Assembly (NCBI GenBank): GCA_035582835.1
Contig: JAYKAV010000012.1
Span: 800,588 to 864,587 of the forward strand
Direction of reading: 5' to 3'
DNA length: 64,000 nucleotides
From: Phoebastria nigripes
Lineage: Eukaryota; Chordata; Aves; Procellariiformes; Diomedeidae
In this document: positions 63,890 to 64,000 of the stretch, piece after piece
Layout of the letters: every line of letters begins with the position of its first letter
Position numbering within the stretch: position 1 is the stretch's first letter
Translations under genes and position numbers: made by a program
Notes under the pieces: generated by a model
What the model was told of the DNA's origin: nothing
Seen by the model: only the letters and a program-made list of their open reading frames with translations
Database searches by the model: none

Positions 63890-64000
63890 TGCCGTGGTTT
63901 AACCCCAGCCAGGAACTAAGCACCACCCAGCCGCTCGCTCACTCCCCCCACGGTGGGATGGGGGAGAGAATCGGAAGGGTGAAAGTGAGAAAACTCATGG
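63890..64000 (-). mobile_element. End of a second avian LTR, cut by the window edge
   Basis: Plus-strand text starting TGCCGTGGTTTAACCCCAG, followed by the GC-rich stretch with CTCGCTCACTCC and GGGATGGGGGAGAG, is the typical U5 end (antisense) of a common bird endogenous-retrovirus LTR. It is related in layout to the LTR at 3889-5005, which has the same kind of terminus (GTGGGTTGACCC) and a similar GGGGGAGAGAGAAT stretch. The rest lies beyond the window, so its length, its target duplication and whether it is solo are unknown. Confidence 0.8.

Noticed and set aside
1..64000. tRNA, rRNA, snRNA, CRISPR arrays, bacterial operons, intact retroviral genes
   Set aside because: None of the diagnostic sequences or layouts were seen on either strand by reading; a dedicated RNA covariance search was not possible.

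Overview
This window is vertebrate nuclear DNA, most likely from a bird, and is almost entirely intron or flanking sequence. Evidence for a bird: a solo LTR of a common avian endogenous-retrovirus type, the end of a related LTR at the right edge, two antisense CR1 LINE remnants, and AT-rich intron-like DNA with isolated GC-rich islands. There are no bacterial operons, no rRNA or tRNA, no CRISPR array, and no long conserved reading frame.

The one gene piece I can name is the first coding exon of CNTN4 (contactin-4) on the plus strand. The exon runs about 44295-44433, with the ATG at 44379. It encodes an 18-residue signal peptide, MRLLWELLVLQSFMVCLA, then ends inside a codon at a GT donor. CNTN4 is a very large gene with huge introns. 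I therefore read 1-44294 as 5'-UTR intron or upstream sequence and 44434-64000 as the first coding intron; the second coding exon was not seen here.

Layout: 1-3.9 kb, AT-rich DNA with a possible minus-strand retrocopy. 3889-5005, a complete minus-strand solo LTR with a 5-bp target duplication (GTAAG). 5-8 kb, unique sequence. 8139-8253, a CR1 tail. 15.6-16.2 kb, a CpG island that could be an upstream promoter. 16-37 kb, intron-like DNA. 36952-37022, a short palindromic MITE-like relic. About 37.9-38.8 kb, an old long CR1 copy. 44000-44143, a striking 144-bp imperfect palindrome just upstream of the CNTN4 exon. 50.5-51.0 kb, a CpG-rich LTR-like or promoter-like block inside the intron. 63890-64000, the edge of a second LTR. 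Two short runs of N sit inside very long T tracts, and isolated single Ns are scattered through the window.

The least explained structure is the palindrome at 44000-44143. Its arms match at 57 of 62 positions, each strand carries a good splice-acceptor signal at the same place, and the minus strand is open for about 44 codons to a stop.
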